From the NCBI GenBank assembly GCA_964229545.1, contig CAXRDP010000049.1:1-21973 (forward strand): a stretch of DNA of 21,973 nt. Reading direction: 5' to 3'. A program made the translations under genes and the position numbers. A model generated the notes under the pieces. That model was not told the DNA's origin and ran no database searches. It saw only the letters and a list, made by a program, of their open reading frames with translations. Below, one piece after another: positions 7,181 through 14,273 of this stretch. Each line of letters begins with the position of its first letter. Position 1 is the stretch's first letter. This stretch comes from UBA724 sp964229545 (lineage in GTDB: Bacteria > Bacteroidota > Bacteroidia > Flavobacteriales > Flavobacteriaceae).

Positions 7181-7963
7181 TTAGAAATAAAAACCCTCAT
7201 TCAATTCAAACAATTTGCGGGCATTGGCTGTGGTTTGCGCTGCCAAAAATTCTACAGAAACCCCATACAAATCTGCGGCCTTTTGGGCAATCAAGGGCAG
7301 ATAAGCACTTTCGTTTCGTTTGCCACGGTAAGGAACTGGTGCCAAATAGGGTGCGTCTGTCTCCAATACGATGTTTTCCAGAGGAATATTAGAAAGGAAC
7401 TGATCGATTTTTCCATTTTTAAAAGTCACCACACCTCCAATACCCAATAACATATTGAGCGAAATGGCTTTTTGCGCATCGTCCTCTGTGCCTGTAAAAC
7501 AATGAAAAATACCACGTAGTTTTTCAGTCTTGTAATGACCCAACACTTCAAAGACTTCTTCAAAAGCATCACGGCAATGAATCACTATGGGCAAGTCATA
7601 ATCCAACGCCCACTGAATCTGTTGGTGAAACGCCTTTTGTTGTAAAGACAGCGTGGAGGTGTCCCAATACAAATCGATTCCGATCTCACCCACAGCCACA
7701 TATTTGCCCGTTAGGAGCTGCGCCTCCACATGCGCCATTTCTTGTTCGTAATTGTCACCCACATGGGTCGGATGGAGTCCCATCATCATAGAAACCCGCT
7801 CGGGATATTGCGCATGCAACGCATGCATGGCTTGTGTGAAGTTGGAATCTATGGCTGGCAATACAAAATGTGAAACCCCCGCCTCCATGGCACGCGCCAT
7901 TACCTCGGAGCGGTCTTTGTCAAATTCGGGAACATACAAATGAGTATGTGTGTCTATAAACAT
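7181..7963 (-). CDS. tatD: TatD family metal-dependent deoxyribonuclease
   Basis: A 260-residue cytoplasmic TIM-barrel hydrolase of the amidohydrolase superfamily, the same length as E. coli TatD. TatD proteins act as 3'-5' exonucleases or DNases in DNA repair and turnover. Metal ligands are visible: His6 and His8 (DTHTHL), Glu93 (VGEIGID), His129 (IHCRD), His154 (FHCFTG) and Asp203 (ETDAPYLAP). It is divergent from the retropepsin-like gene at 8006. A perfect -7 element TACTTTTG ends only 5 bases before its ATG, so the mRNA may have almost no leader. The gene ends 38 bases before tRNA-Ser on the same strand. The exact substrate of this TatD paralogue cannot be read from the sequence. Confidence 0.93.
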   Translation of the reverse strand: MFIDTHTHLYVPEFDKDRSEVMARAMEAGVSHFVLPAIDSNFTQAMHALHAQYPERVSMMMGLHPTHVGDNYEQEMAHVEAQLLTGKYVAVGEIGIDLYWDTSTLSLQQKAFHQQIQWALDYDLPIVIHCRDAFEEVFEVLGHYKTEKLRGIFHCFTGTEDDAQKAISLNMLLGIGGVVTFKNGKIDQFLSNIPLENIVLETDAPYLAPVPYRGKRNESAYLPLIAQKAADLYGVSVEFLAAQTTANARKLFELNEGFYF

Positions 7964-7968
7964 AAGGG

Positions 7969-8003
7969 CAAAAGTAATTGATTTCCATGTCTATCTTTGC
8001 AAA
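7969..8003 (-). promoter_or_regulatory. Putative tatD promoter, overlapping the divergent promoter
   Basis: Minus strand: TTTG (8003-8000), 23 bases, then TACTTTTG (7976-7969), an exact TAnnTTTG. The box ends 5 bases before the tatD ATG at 7963, predicting a leaderless or nearly leaderless mRNA. Confidence 0.5.
7992..7999 (+). promoter_or_regulatory. Putative -7 element of the retropepsin-like gene
   Basis: TATCTTTG matches TAnnTTTG exactly and ends 6 bases before ATG 8006. Its TTTG forms a palindrome (TTTGCAAA, 7996-8003) with the -33 TTTG of the opposite tatD promoter, so the two promoters overlap. I see no plus-strand -33 element. Confidence 0.45.
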
Positions 8004-8005
8004 GC

Positions 8006-8458
8006 ATGCCAACGCTCTACAAATACTTACAATCCAGTGGATACAACCGTGTACGTCTAACCCCTATCAATACCAATCATTTTTTGGTAGAAGCGCATAT
8101 CAATGAAATAAGCGGGGTGTTTATTCTGGACACCGGTGCTTCGGCAACTTGTGTGGATTTGGAACATACGGAATACTTCCAACTCAACAGCCAACCCAGC
8201 TCCGAAAAAGCCTCCAGCGCAAGTACTACCGAAATGCATACAGAAATGGCCAAAAAAAACCACATCCGCATCGGGAAATGGTTTGCCAAAAACAAAGCCA
8301 TCGTACTGTTTGATATGCAAGCGGTCAATGAGGCCCTAAAACTTCAGAACAACGACCCTGTCCATGGCATTATCGGAGCCGATGTGCTGAAATCGGGGCA
8401 AGCCATCATCGATTACAAAAACAATTGGCTTTATCTCAAAAACAAAACCGCACCTTAA
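8006..8458 (+). CDS. Retropepsin-like aspartic protease domain protein
   Basis: A 150-residue single-domain protein of the clan AA (retropepsin-like) type. The catalytic signature ILDTGASAT is at 40-48 with Asp42, and the second family motif GIIGADVL is followed by AIIDYKNNWLYL near the C-terminus. Retropepsins work as dimers, one Asp from each subunit, which fits the single-domain size. No signal peptide or membrane helix is visible, so it is probably cytoplasmic, which is less common for bacterial members. I chose ATG 8006 rather than the in-frame TTG at 7997, because that TTG is part of the -7 promoter element. The stop codon lies in the loop of a likely terminator. The substrate is unknown. 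Confidence 0.85.
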   Translation: MPTLYKYLQSSGYNRVRLTPINTNHFLVEAHINEISGVFILDTGASATCVDLEHTEYFQLNSQPSSEKASSASTTEMHTEMAKKNHIRIGKWFAKNKAIVLFDMQAVNEALKLQNNDPVHGIIGADVLKSGQAIIDYKNNWLYLKNKTAP

Positions 8459-8476
8459 AGCGCGGTTCCTTTTGTT
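8446..8476 (+). terminator. Probable terminator of the retropepsin-like gene
   Basis: AACCGC (8446-8451) pairs with GCGGTT (8462-8467) around a 10-base loop containing the TAA stop, followed by CCTTTTGTTTT. The stem is short and the T-tract is interrupted, so the terminator is moderate. Confidence 0.5.
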
Positions 8477-8539
8477 TTAAACCGGACAACTTCCGTGTTA
8501 AAATTTATGGACACAAATGTATAAAATACTATTTATAAG

Positions 8540-8574
8540 TGGTAATTTTAAAATGGTAACATATTTGGTGTAAC
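8540..8574 (+). promoter_or_regulatory. Repeated TGGTAA-type motifs upstream of the XRE regulator
   Basis: TGGTAA at 8540 and TGGTAAC at 8554, then TGGTGTAAC at 8566, lie 14 and 12 bases apart just upstream of the regulator gene. A weak -7 candidate CATATTTG (8560-8567) overlaps them. They could be sites for autoregulation; there is no direct proof. Confidence 0.3.
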
Positions 8575-8591
8575 ATTTATTCTTTAGCACT

Positions 8592-8837
8592 ATGGATAAA
8601 GATATACAAGCAGAGAAGCTGTTAGAGAAATTGGGAAGCCGTCTTCGAGAATTGCGCAAGGCACGAGGCTACACCAACTACGAGCAATTTGCATTTGACC
8701 ACGGATTGCCAAGGGCGCAGTATGGCCGTTACGAAAAGGGGCAAGACTTGCGATTGAGTTCTTTGGTCAAGGTGCTCACTGCTATGGATGTAAGCCTGAC
8801 AGAATTTTTTGCTGAAGGGTTTGAGGATATAGTTTAG
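8592..8837 (+). CDS. Small XRE/HTH_3-type transcriptional regulator
   Basis: 81 residues, essentially one Cro/C1-type helix-turn-helix domain: LGSRLRELRKARGYTNYEQFAFDHGLPRAQYGRYEKGQDLRLSSLVKVLTAMDVSLTEFF spans about residues 14-74 in segments typical of the family (RLRELRKARG as helix 1, YEQFAFDHGL as helix 2, RAQYGRYEKG as the recognition helix, SSLVKVLTAMDVSLTEFF as helices 4-5). There is no effector domain, so DNA binding, probably as a dimer, is the likely sole activity. It stands alone: a terminator lies upstream and sucB converges from downstream. Targets are unknown; the repeats just upstream make autoregulation plausible. Similar small regulators occur both in the chromosome and in mobile elements. 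Confidence 0.88.
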   Translation: MDKDIQAEKLLEKLGSRLRELRKARGYTNYEQFAFDHGLPRAQYGRYEKGQDLRLSSLVKVLTAMDVSLTEFFAEGFEDIV

Positions 8838-8926
8838 TCCTGTAACATTTTACGCGGATAGAAAAGGGGAAGTCAGGCTAAGATGCTTTCACTGCTGACC
8901 AATAAAAGTAATGATTCTAACTCCTC

Positions 8927-10123
8927 CTACAACTCCAAGGCTTTTTTAACGTCGTCGTCCATCAGCAAAGATTCTGGCGACTCCAAGGCTTCTTTGACAG
9001 CCACCAAAAAACCAACAGACTCGCGCCCATCAACAATGCGGTGGTCATAAGACAATGCCACATACATCATGGGGCGAATCTCGACCTTGCCATTAACCGC
9101 TACAGGGCGCTCCAAGATGTTGTGCATCCCCAAAATTCCGGAGTGCGGTGGGTTGATGATAGGCGTTGACAGCATGGAGCCAAATACCCCACCATTGGAG
9201 ATGGTAAAGGTGCCTCCTGTCATTTCATCTACGGTGATTTGTCCGTCGCGTGCACGTATGGCCAAGCGTTTGATTTCTGCCTCTATCTCTTTAAAAGTCA
9301 TGGCTTCTGCATTGCGCACCACAGGCACCATCAGTCCTTTGGGACCCGACACCGCTACGCTGATATCGCAGTAGTCATAGACAATCTGCTCATTGCCGTA
9401 AATCATGGAGTTCACATCGGGATAGGTTTGCAAGGCACGCACTACGGCTTTGGTGAAAAAGCTCATAAAGCCCAGACCTACACCGTGCTTTTCTTGAAAA
9501 GCTTCTTTGTATTGTTTACGCAAAGCAAAAATGGCTGACATATCCACCTCGTTGAAAGTCGTCAGCATGGCAGTTTCGTTTTTGGCAGCCACCAAGCGCT
9601 CAGCGACTTTGCGTCTGAGCAAGGACATTTTCTTGCGCGTGGTGGGGCGATCCCCTCCAGCAGTACCCATAGCCGGAACCGCTTTGACGGCATCCTCTTT
9701 GGTAATGCGTCCGTTGCGTCCTGTGCCGACAATGTTTGAAACATCCAACCCCTTTTCAGATATGATTTTTTTAGCCGCCGGAGAAGCCGTACCACTAGCG
9801 TAATTTTCAACAACTGGCTGAGGTGCTTTTTGCTCAGCAGCAGGTGCAGCGACTACTTCTTGGGTTTCTTGACCTTCGGGTTTTTCGGCATCGGTATCTA
9901 TCAGACATACAACCGCCCCCACAGCAACCGCGTCGCCGGGTGCTGCTTGCAAAGTAATTGTACCACTGGCCTCAGCGGGCAATTCAAGGGTTGCTTTGTC
10001 CGAGTCTACTTCCGCGATGGCTTGGTCTTTTTCGACATAGTCACCATCGGCAACCAGCCACTCTGCAATTTCTACTTCCGATATAGATTCCCCAGGTGAG
10101 GGGACTTTCATTTCTAGTATCAT
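8927..10123 (-). CDS. sucB: 2-oxoglutarate dehydrogenase E2, dihydrolipoyllysine succinyltransferase
   Basis: A 398-residue E2 core of the 2-oxoglutarate dehydrogenase complex, which transfers the succinyl group from E1 to CoA in the citric-acid cycle. An N-terminal lipoyl domain (1-75) has the attachment lysine Lys43 in DSDKATLELPAE. An Ala/Pro/Glu/Gln-rich linker follows, then a peripheral-subunit-binding domain (ASPAAKKIISEKGLD...GTGRNGRITKEDA) and a catalytic acyltransferase domain with SYDHRIVDG (His361, Asp365). There is a single lipoyl domain, as is usual for SucB. The start MILEMKVPSPGESI is typical for the phylum. It follows sucA with a 22-base gap on the same strand and converges on the XRE regulator. 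No clear terminator is visible downstream. A branched-chain E2 is unlikely given the partner gene. Confidence 0.95.
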   Translation of the reverse strand: MILEMKVPSPGESISEVEIAEWLVADGDYVEKDQAIAEVDSDKATLELPAEASGTITLQAAPGDAVAVGAVVCLIDTDAEKPEGQETQEVVAAPAAEQKAPQPVVENYASGTASPAAKKIISEKGLDVSNIVGTGRNGRITKEDAVKAVPAMGTAGGDRPTTRKKMSLLRRKVAERLVAAKNETAMLTTFNEVDMSAIFALRKQYKEAFQEKHGVGLGFMSFFTKAVVRALQTYPDVNSMIYGNEQIVYDYCDISVAVSGPKGLMVPVVRNAEAMTFKEIEAEIKRLAIRARDGQITVDEMTGGTFTISNGGVFGSMLSTPIINPPHSGILGMHNILERPVAVNGKVEIRPMMYVALSYDHRIVDGRESVGFLVAVKEALESPESLLMDDDVKKALEL

Positions 10124-10137
10124 TTCCTATGGTTCAC

Positions 10138-10154
10138 TGCGTAAATTTAACGCA
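10138..10154 (-). other. Inverted repeat between sucA and sucB
   Basis: TGCGT (10138-10142) and ACGCA (10150-10154) flank AAATTTA and cover the sucA stop codon. A 5-bp stem without a T-tract is too weak for a terminator, but could affect translation or mRNA stability between the two genes. Confidence 0.3.
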
Positions 10155-12879
10155 TATTGTTTTTGGTTTTATCAAATACATAATCGATTACCTCTTGGTG
10201 ACGACGCTTCGAACGCGTAGCACTTCCAGCAGCTGGAGCTCCGTAAAAACGGCGGGAGGCCACTCGAAACTCGCGCGCTTCGGGCAAGTGCAACAACAAA
10301 TGACTCCAAGCCCCCATATTGCGAGGCTCTTCCTGTGCCCAAACCACGTCTTTCACATGTGCGTATAGGCCAAGTATCTCATGAATTTGTGCTGTTGGCA
10401 ACGGGAACAATTGTTCCAATCGCACCAAAGCCACATCTTTTCTGTCGAGTTGCTCTCGGGTTTCCAACAAGTCGTAGTAAAACTTACCCGTACAAAAGAC
10501 CAGTGTCTTGGTTTTTTTGACATCAACTTCTTGGTCCATAATAACGGGTTGGAACTCCCCATGGCAAAAATCATCCAAGTCCGAGACCACCTTTGGATGA
10601 CGCAATAAGCTCTTAGGCGTAAAAATCACCAAAGGTTTTCGATAGTTGGCTTTTAACTGGCGGCGCAATATGTGGAATAGGTTGGCAGGCGTGGTCACAT
10701 CGGCCACAAACATATTGTCTTTGGCACACAACTGTAAGTAGCGTTCCATACGTGCCGAAGAATGCTCAGCACCCTGACCCTCATAACCGTGAGGCAACAG
10801 CATCACCAATCCGTTTTGCAATTTCCATTTGTCTTCTGCAGACGACAGATACTGATCAATCATAATCTGGGCGCCGTTGCTAAAATCTCCAAACTGAGCT
10901 TCCCAAATGGTCAATGATTTTGGACTTGCCAATGCGTAGCCATAGTCAAATCCCATAACCCCATATTCAGACAACAGCGAATTGTAAATATGGAATTGGC
11001 CTTGTTGGTCAGAAATGCCGTTGAGGAGCAACACCTCCTCTTCGGAATCTTCCACTTTGACGACTGCGTGGCGGTGTGAAAAAGTTCCCCTTTCCACATC
11101 CTGACCGGAAATGCGCACATCAAAACCTTCGTCCAACAAAGAACCGTAGGCCAACAATTCGGCCATGCCCCAGTCGAGTTTTTTGATTTCAAAAAACATC
11201 TTCTTACGCTCGCGCACCAACCGCTTGATTTTGTTGATAAAAGGCTTGTCCTCGGGCAGTTCGGTAATCACACCCCCAATGTGCTGAAGGCGGTCAATCG
11301 GATAGCTCGTATCGACCGACGCCAACATGATGTCTTCTTTGACCCGTACAAAACCTTCCCACTCATCTTGCATAAATGGGATGATATCGGTGTTTTGCTC
11401 TTGGCGAGAAACCTCTAGCTTTTCTTCCAGTTGGAGTTTGTAGGTTTCTTCCAACTGCTTGAGTTCGTGATGGGTGATCACACCCTCTGCGATGAGTTTT
11501 TCAGCATAGATGTCTCTGGGGTTTTTGTGTTTGGCAATGGCCTTGTACAATTTGGGCTGTGTAAAGCGTGGTTCATCACCCTCGTTGTGGCCATATTTCC
11601 TATACCCCAATAGGTCTATAAATACGTCTCTGCCAAATCGGTTTCTGTAGTCGACAGCAAAGCGCACGGCATGCACCACCGCTTCTGCATCATCTGCGTT
11701 GACATGCATCACAGGGCACAAAGTGGTCTTGGCGACATCGGTACAATAGGTACTCGAACGTCCGTCCAGATAGTTGGTCGTAAAGCCGATTTGGTTGTTT
11801 ACGACAATGTGAATCGTACCCCCCGTTCGGTAACCATCCAGTTGGGCCATTTGTACCACCTCATAGACAACCCCTTGGCCCGCCACAGCAGCATCTCCAT
11901 GAATCAGTATGGGCAACACTTTCAGGGCATCACCCGAAAAATTTCGGTCTTGCTTGGCACGGCTGATACCTTCCACCACGGCATTGACCGCCTCTAGGTG
12001 GGAAGGATTGGGCGCAATGTTAAGGTTGACAGCAATACCGGAATCTGTTTCTCTGTTGGAAGTCCAGCCCAAGTGGTATTTTACGTCCCCATCAAAGACC
12101 TCTTCTTCATAATCTTTGCCGTCAAACTCACTAAAAATATCTTTGGCTGACTTGCCAAAAATATTGGTCAAGGTGTTCAGCCTTCCGCGGTGCGCCATGC
12201 CCACCACAAACTCTTTGACACCTGCCAGCGCAGCAGTCTCAATCAGGGTGTCCAAAGCGGGAATCAGGGATTCGCCTCCCTCTAGAGAAAAGCGCTTTTG
12301 GCCTACATATTTGGTATGCAAAAAGTTCTCAAAGGTCACCGCCTCGTTGAGCTTTTTTAAAATGTGTTTCTTTTCCTCTCGGCTAAAATTTGGGTGGTTG
12401 CCGTTTTTGTTGATCCATTTCTGAATCCAATTCACTCGCTCCGGATGGCGGATATACATATATTCAATCCCGATGGAAGCACAATAGATGCGCTCTAAGT
12501 GAATAATGATATCTGCCAAAGTGGCCGCGCCTATGCCGATGATGTCTCCAGCGCTAAAAACGGTGGTGAGGTCCTCTTCTAAAAGACCAAAGTTTTCAAT
12601 GGCTAGGGTGGGGCGGTATTTTCTACGCTCACGAACGGGATTGGTTTTGGTAAACAAATGGCCACTGCCACGATAGGCGTCTATGAGCTTGACAACTCGA
12701 AACTCTTTGAGTACATCTTCGGGAACTTCGATCTCGCCCTGTTGCTCCATGCCGAAGTCAAAGCCCTGAAAAAAGGCACGCCAACTAGGCTCTACACTGT
12801 CCGGATTGATGAGGTATTGGTCATACAACTCGGCAAAATGTGCTGTGTGGGCAGCGTTTAAAAACGAATACTTGTCCAT
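10147..12879 (-). CDS. sucA: 2-oxoglutarate dehydrogenase E1 component
   Basis: A 910-residue thiamine-diphosphate-dependent E1 that decarboxylates 2-oxoglutarate and loads the lipoyl arm of E2. The N-terminal E2-contact segment is clear (YSFLNAAHTAHFAELYDQYLINPDSVEPSWRAFF spans residues 4-37, read in pieces). Further on are GMAHRGRLNTL, GDAAVAGQGVVYEVVQMAQL and VNNQIGFTT of the TPP-binding domain, and the transketolase-like half with LLPHGYEGQGAEHSSARMERYLQL. The length is normal for the phylum. It heads the sucAB operon; no E3 gene is in the window. A perfect -7 element TAATTTTG lies upstream, and the promoter region is shared with divergent umuC. Confidence 0.96.
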   Translation of the reverse strand: MDKYSFLNAAHTAHFAELYDQYLINPDSVEPSWRAFFQGFDFGMEQQGEIEVPEDVLKEFRVVKLIDAYRGSGHLFTKTNPVRERRKYRPTLAIENFGLLEEDLTTVFSAGDIIGIGAATLADIIIHLERIYCASIGIEYMYIRHPERVNWIQKWINKNGNHPNFSREEKKHILKKLNEAVTFENFLHTKYVGQKRFSLEGGESLIPALDTLIETAALAGVKEFVVGMAHRGRLNTLTNIFGKSAKDIFSEFDGKDYEEEVFDGDVKYHLGWTSNRETDSGIAVNLNIAPNPSHLEAVNAVVEGISRAKQDRNFSGDALKVLPILIHGDAAVAGQGVVYEVVQMAQLDGYRTGGTIHIVVNNQIGFTTNYLDGRSSTYCTDVAKTTLCPVMHVNADDAEAVVHAVRFAVDYRNRFGRDVFIDLLGYRKYGHNEGDEPRFTQPKLYKAIAKHKNPRDIYAEKLIAEGVITHHELKQLEETYKLQLEEKLEVSRQEQNTDIIPFMQDEWEGFVRVKEDIMLASVDTSYPIDRLQHIGGVITELPEDKPFINKIKRLVRERKKMFFEIKKLDWGMAELLAYGSLLDEGFDVRISGQDVERGTFSHRHAVVKVEDSEEEVLLLNGISDQQGQFHIYNSLLSEYGVMGFDYGYALASPKSLTIWEAQFGDFSNGAQIMIDQYLSSAEDKWKLQNGLVMLLPHGYEGQGAEHSSARMERYLQLCAKDNMFVADVTTPANLFHILRRQLKANYRKPLVIFTPKSLLRHPKVVSDLDDFCHGEFQPVIMDQEVDVKKTKTLVFCTGKFYYDLLETREQLDRKDVALVRLEQLFPLPTAQIHEILGLYAHVKDVVWAQEEPRNMGAWSHLLLHLPEAREFRVASRRFYGAPAAGSATRSKRRHQEVIDYVFDKTKNNMR

Positions 12880-12908
12880 CGGGCAAGAGTTTGTTTGTCT
12901 TTAACAAG

Positions 12909-12916
12909 CAAAATTA
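12909..12916 (-). promoter_or_regulatory. Putative -7 element of the sucAB operon
   Basis: The minus strand reads TAATTTTG, an exact TAnnTTTG, 29 bases before the sucA ATG. No good -33 TTTG is seen; the inverted repeat at 12925-12941 occupies that region. Confidence 0.5.
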
Positions 12917-12924
12917 CACTATTT

Positions 12925-12941
12925 CACATAGATAGCATGTG
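12925..12941. promoter_or_regulatory. Inverted repeat in the sucA-umuC divergent promoter region
   Basis: CACAT-N7-ATGTG (12925-12941) lies just upstream of the sucA -7 element and about 43 bases upstream of the umuC -7 element. This is operator-like symmetry; the binding protein, if any, is unknown. Confidence 0.3.
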
Positions 12942-12983
12942 TTTTTTGTAAGAAAAAAGCACGCTAAATTTCTGTAAAAAATG

Positions 12984-12991
12984 TACTTTTG
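12984..12991 (+). promoter_or_regulatory. Putative -7 element of umuC
   Basis: TACTTTTG matches TAnnTTTG exactly and ends only 3 bases before the likely GTG start at 12995, so the transcript would begin at or next to the start codon. Confidence 0.45.
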
Positions 12992-12994
12992 AAT

Positions 12995-14254
12995 GTGTTT
13001 GCGCTGGTCGATTGTAACAACTTTTACGCTTCTTGTGAACGGATATTCCAACCTGCTTTGGAAGGGAAGCCGATTGCCATTTTGTCTAACAACGATGGCT
13101 GTGTGATCGCACGCAGCAATGAAGCCAAAGCCTTGGGACTTCCCATGGGCGCACCCGCACACGAATACGCTTCCTTTTTTAACCAACACAAGGTAGAGGT
13201 GTTTTCCTCCAACTACCCGCTCTATGGCGACATGAGCCGTCGGGTGATGGAGGTCCTCAAACAGTTTACGCCCCAAGTAGAGGTCTATAGCATAGACGAG
13301 GCGTTTTTGCAGTTTGCGGGTTTTGACCATTACGATTTGGACACCTACGCCCGACAGATGCGCAAACGCGTACGCAAATGGACGGGCATGCCGGTCAGCA
13401 TCGGTATGGGACCCAGCAAAGCACTGGCCAAAGTGGCCAACCGGGTGGCGAAAAAGTTTGCCGACCGCACCGGCGGGGTGTATGTTATCGACAACGAAGA
13501 AAAACGCGTCAAAGCCTTGAAGTGGTTGCCCATCGGAGACGTATGGGGCATCGGGCGCCAACACAACAAACGCTTGGTGTTTCAGGGCGTGCGTACGGCC
13601 TACGATTTTACCCAACTCTCAGACGCTTGGGTGCGCCGAGAGATGAGCGTGGTCGGGCTGCGGCTCAAACACGACCTGATGGGCGTGTCTTCCATCCCCC
13701 TAGAAATGACAGCCGCACCCAAAAAAGCCATTGCCACCACCCGCAGTTTTGAACGTATGATCGACGACTACGGAGAGCTGCGCGAAAGGGTGTCTACTTT
13801 TGGGAGTCTCTGTGCCGAAAAGCTGCGCCGCCAGAACAGCCGCTGCCATGCGATCTATGTGTTTGTGCGTAGCAATCCCTTTCGGGACGATATGCCACAA
13901 TACCGCAACAGCACTTTGGTCAGTTTGCCTTTTGCGACCCACTCCAGCCTGACAATCAGCCAGCAAGCCCTGCGCGGACTCGACCTGATCTACAAATCGG
14001 GTATTTCCTATAAAAAAGCCGGGGTGATGGTGACGGGCATAGTGCCCGAAGCGAGCCACCAAATGAGCTTGTTCGAATACGAAAACCCCAAACACCAAGC
14101 CCTGATGCAGAGCATCGACCGCTTGCACCAACGTTTTGGGCCCCACAAACTAAAAATTGCCAATCAAGACCTGAGCAGAACCTACAAGATGAAGCAAGCG
14201 CGCTTGTCACCACGCTACACCACCGATGTGCGTGATGTGATCTGCGTGAAGTAG
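12995..14254 (+). CDS. umuC: Y-family DNA polymerase, polymerase V catalytic subunit
   Basis: A 419-residue error-prone polymerase that copies past DNA damage together with processed UmuD. I chose GTG 12995, giving (M)FALVDCNNFYASCER, because this puts the catalytic residues at Asp6, Asp101 and Glu102 (YSIDEAFL), the same numbers as in E. coli UmuC. The TTG at 12989 lies inside the -7 promoter element. Palm, fingers and thumb come first, including the helix-hairpin-helix region WLPIGDVWGIGRQHNKRL, then the little finger. QMSLF near the C-terminus fits the sliding-clamp binding motif. umuD follows after 19 bases, the reverse of the E. coli order. Two sampled lines are 60-62% GC against about 40% in flanking genes, and the base use creates long false antisense ORFs. 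These hint at different ancestry. Confidence 0.93.
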   Translation: MFALVDCNNFYASCERIFQPALEGKPIAILSNNDGCVIARSNEAKALGLPMGAPAHEYASFFNQHKVEVFSSNYPLYGDMSRRVMEVLKQFTPQVEVYSIDEAFLQFAGFDHYDLDTYARQMRKRVRKWTGMPVSIGMGPSKALAKVANRVAKKFADRTGGVYVIDNEEKRVKALKWLPIGDVWGIGRQHNKRLVFQGVRTAYDFTQLSDAWVRREMSVVGLRLKHDLMGVSSIPLEMTAAPKKAIATTRSFERMIDDYGELRERVSTFGSLCAEKLRRQNSRCHAIYVFVRSNPFRDDMPQYRNSTLVSLPFATHSSLTISQQALRGLDLIYKSGISYKKAGVMVTGIVPEASHQMSLFEYENPKHQALMQSIDRLHQRFGPHKLKIANQDLSRTYKMKQARLSPRYTTDVRDVICVK

Positions 14255-14273
14255 AAGACATAAAAAAGTAGGT

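Noticed and set aside
8872..8899. Terminator between the XRE gene and sucB from GTCAG...CTGAC
   Set aside because: The 5-bp arms are 18 bases apart with no T-tract on either side.
12914..13615. A 233-codon open frame on the minus strand, antisense to umuC, and similar long frames at 13700-14146 and 14334-14876
   Set aside because: They lie wholly opposite well-supported umuC and umuD. Their composition (many His, Gly, Phe, Val) is what GC-rich codon use gives on the other strand, and no domain is recognisable.
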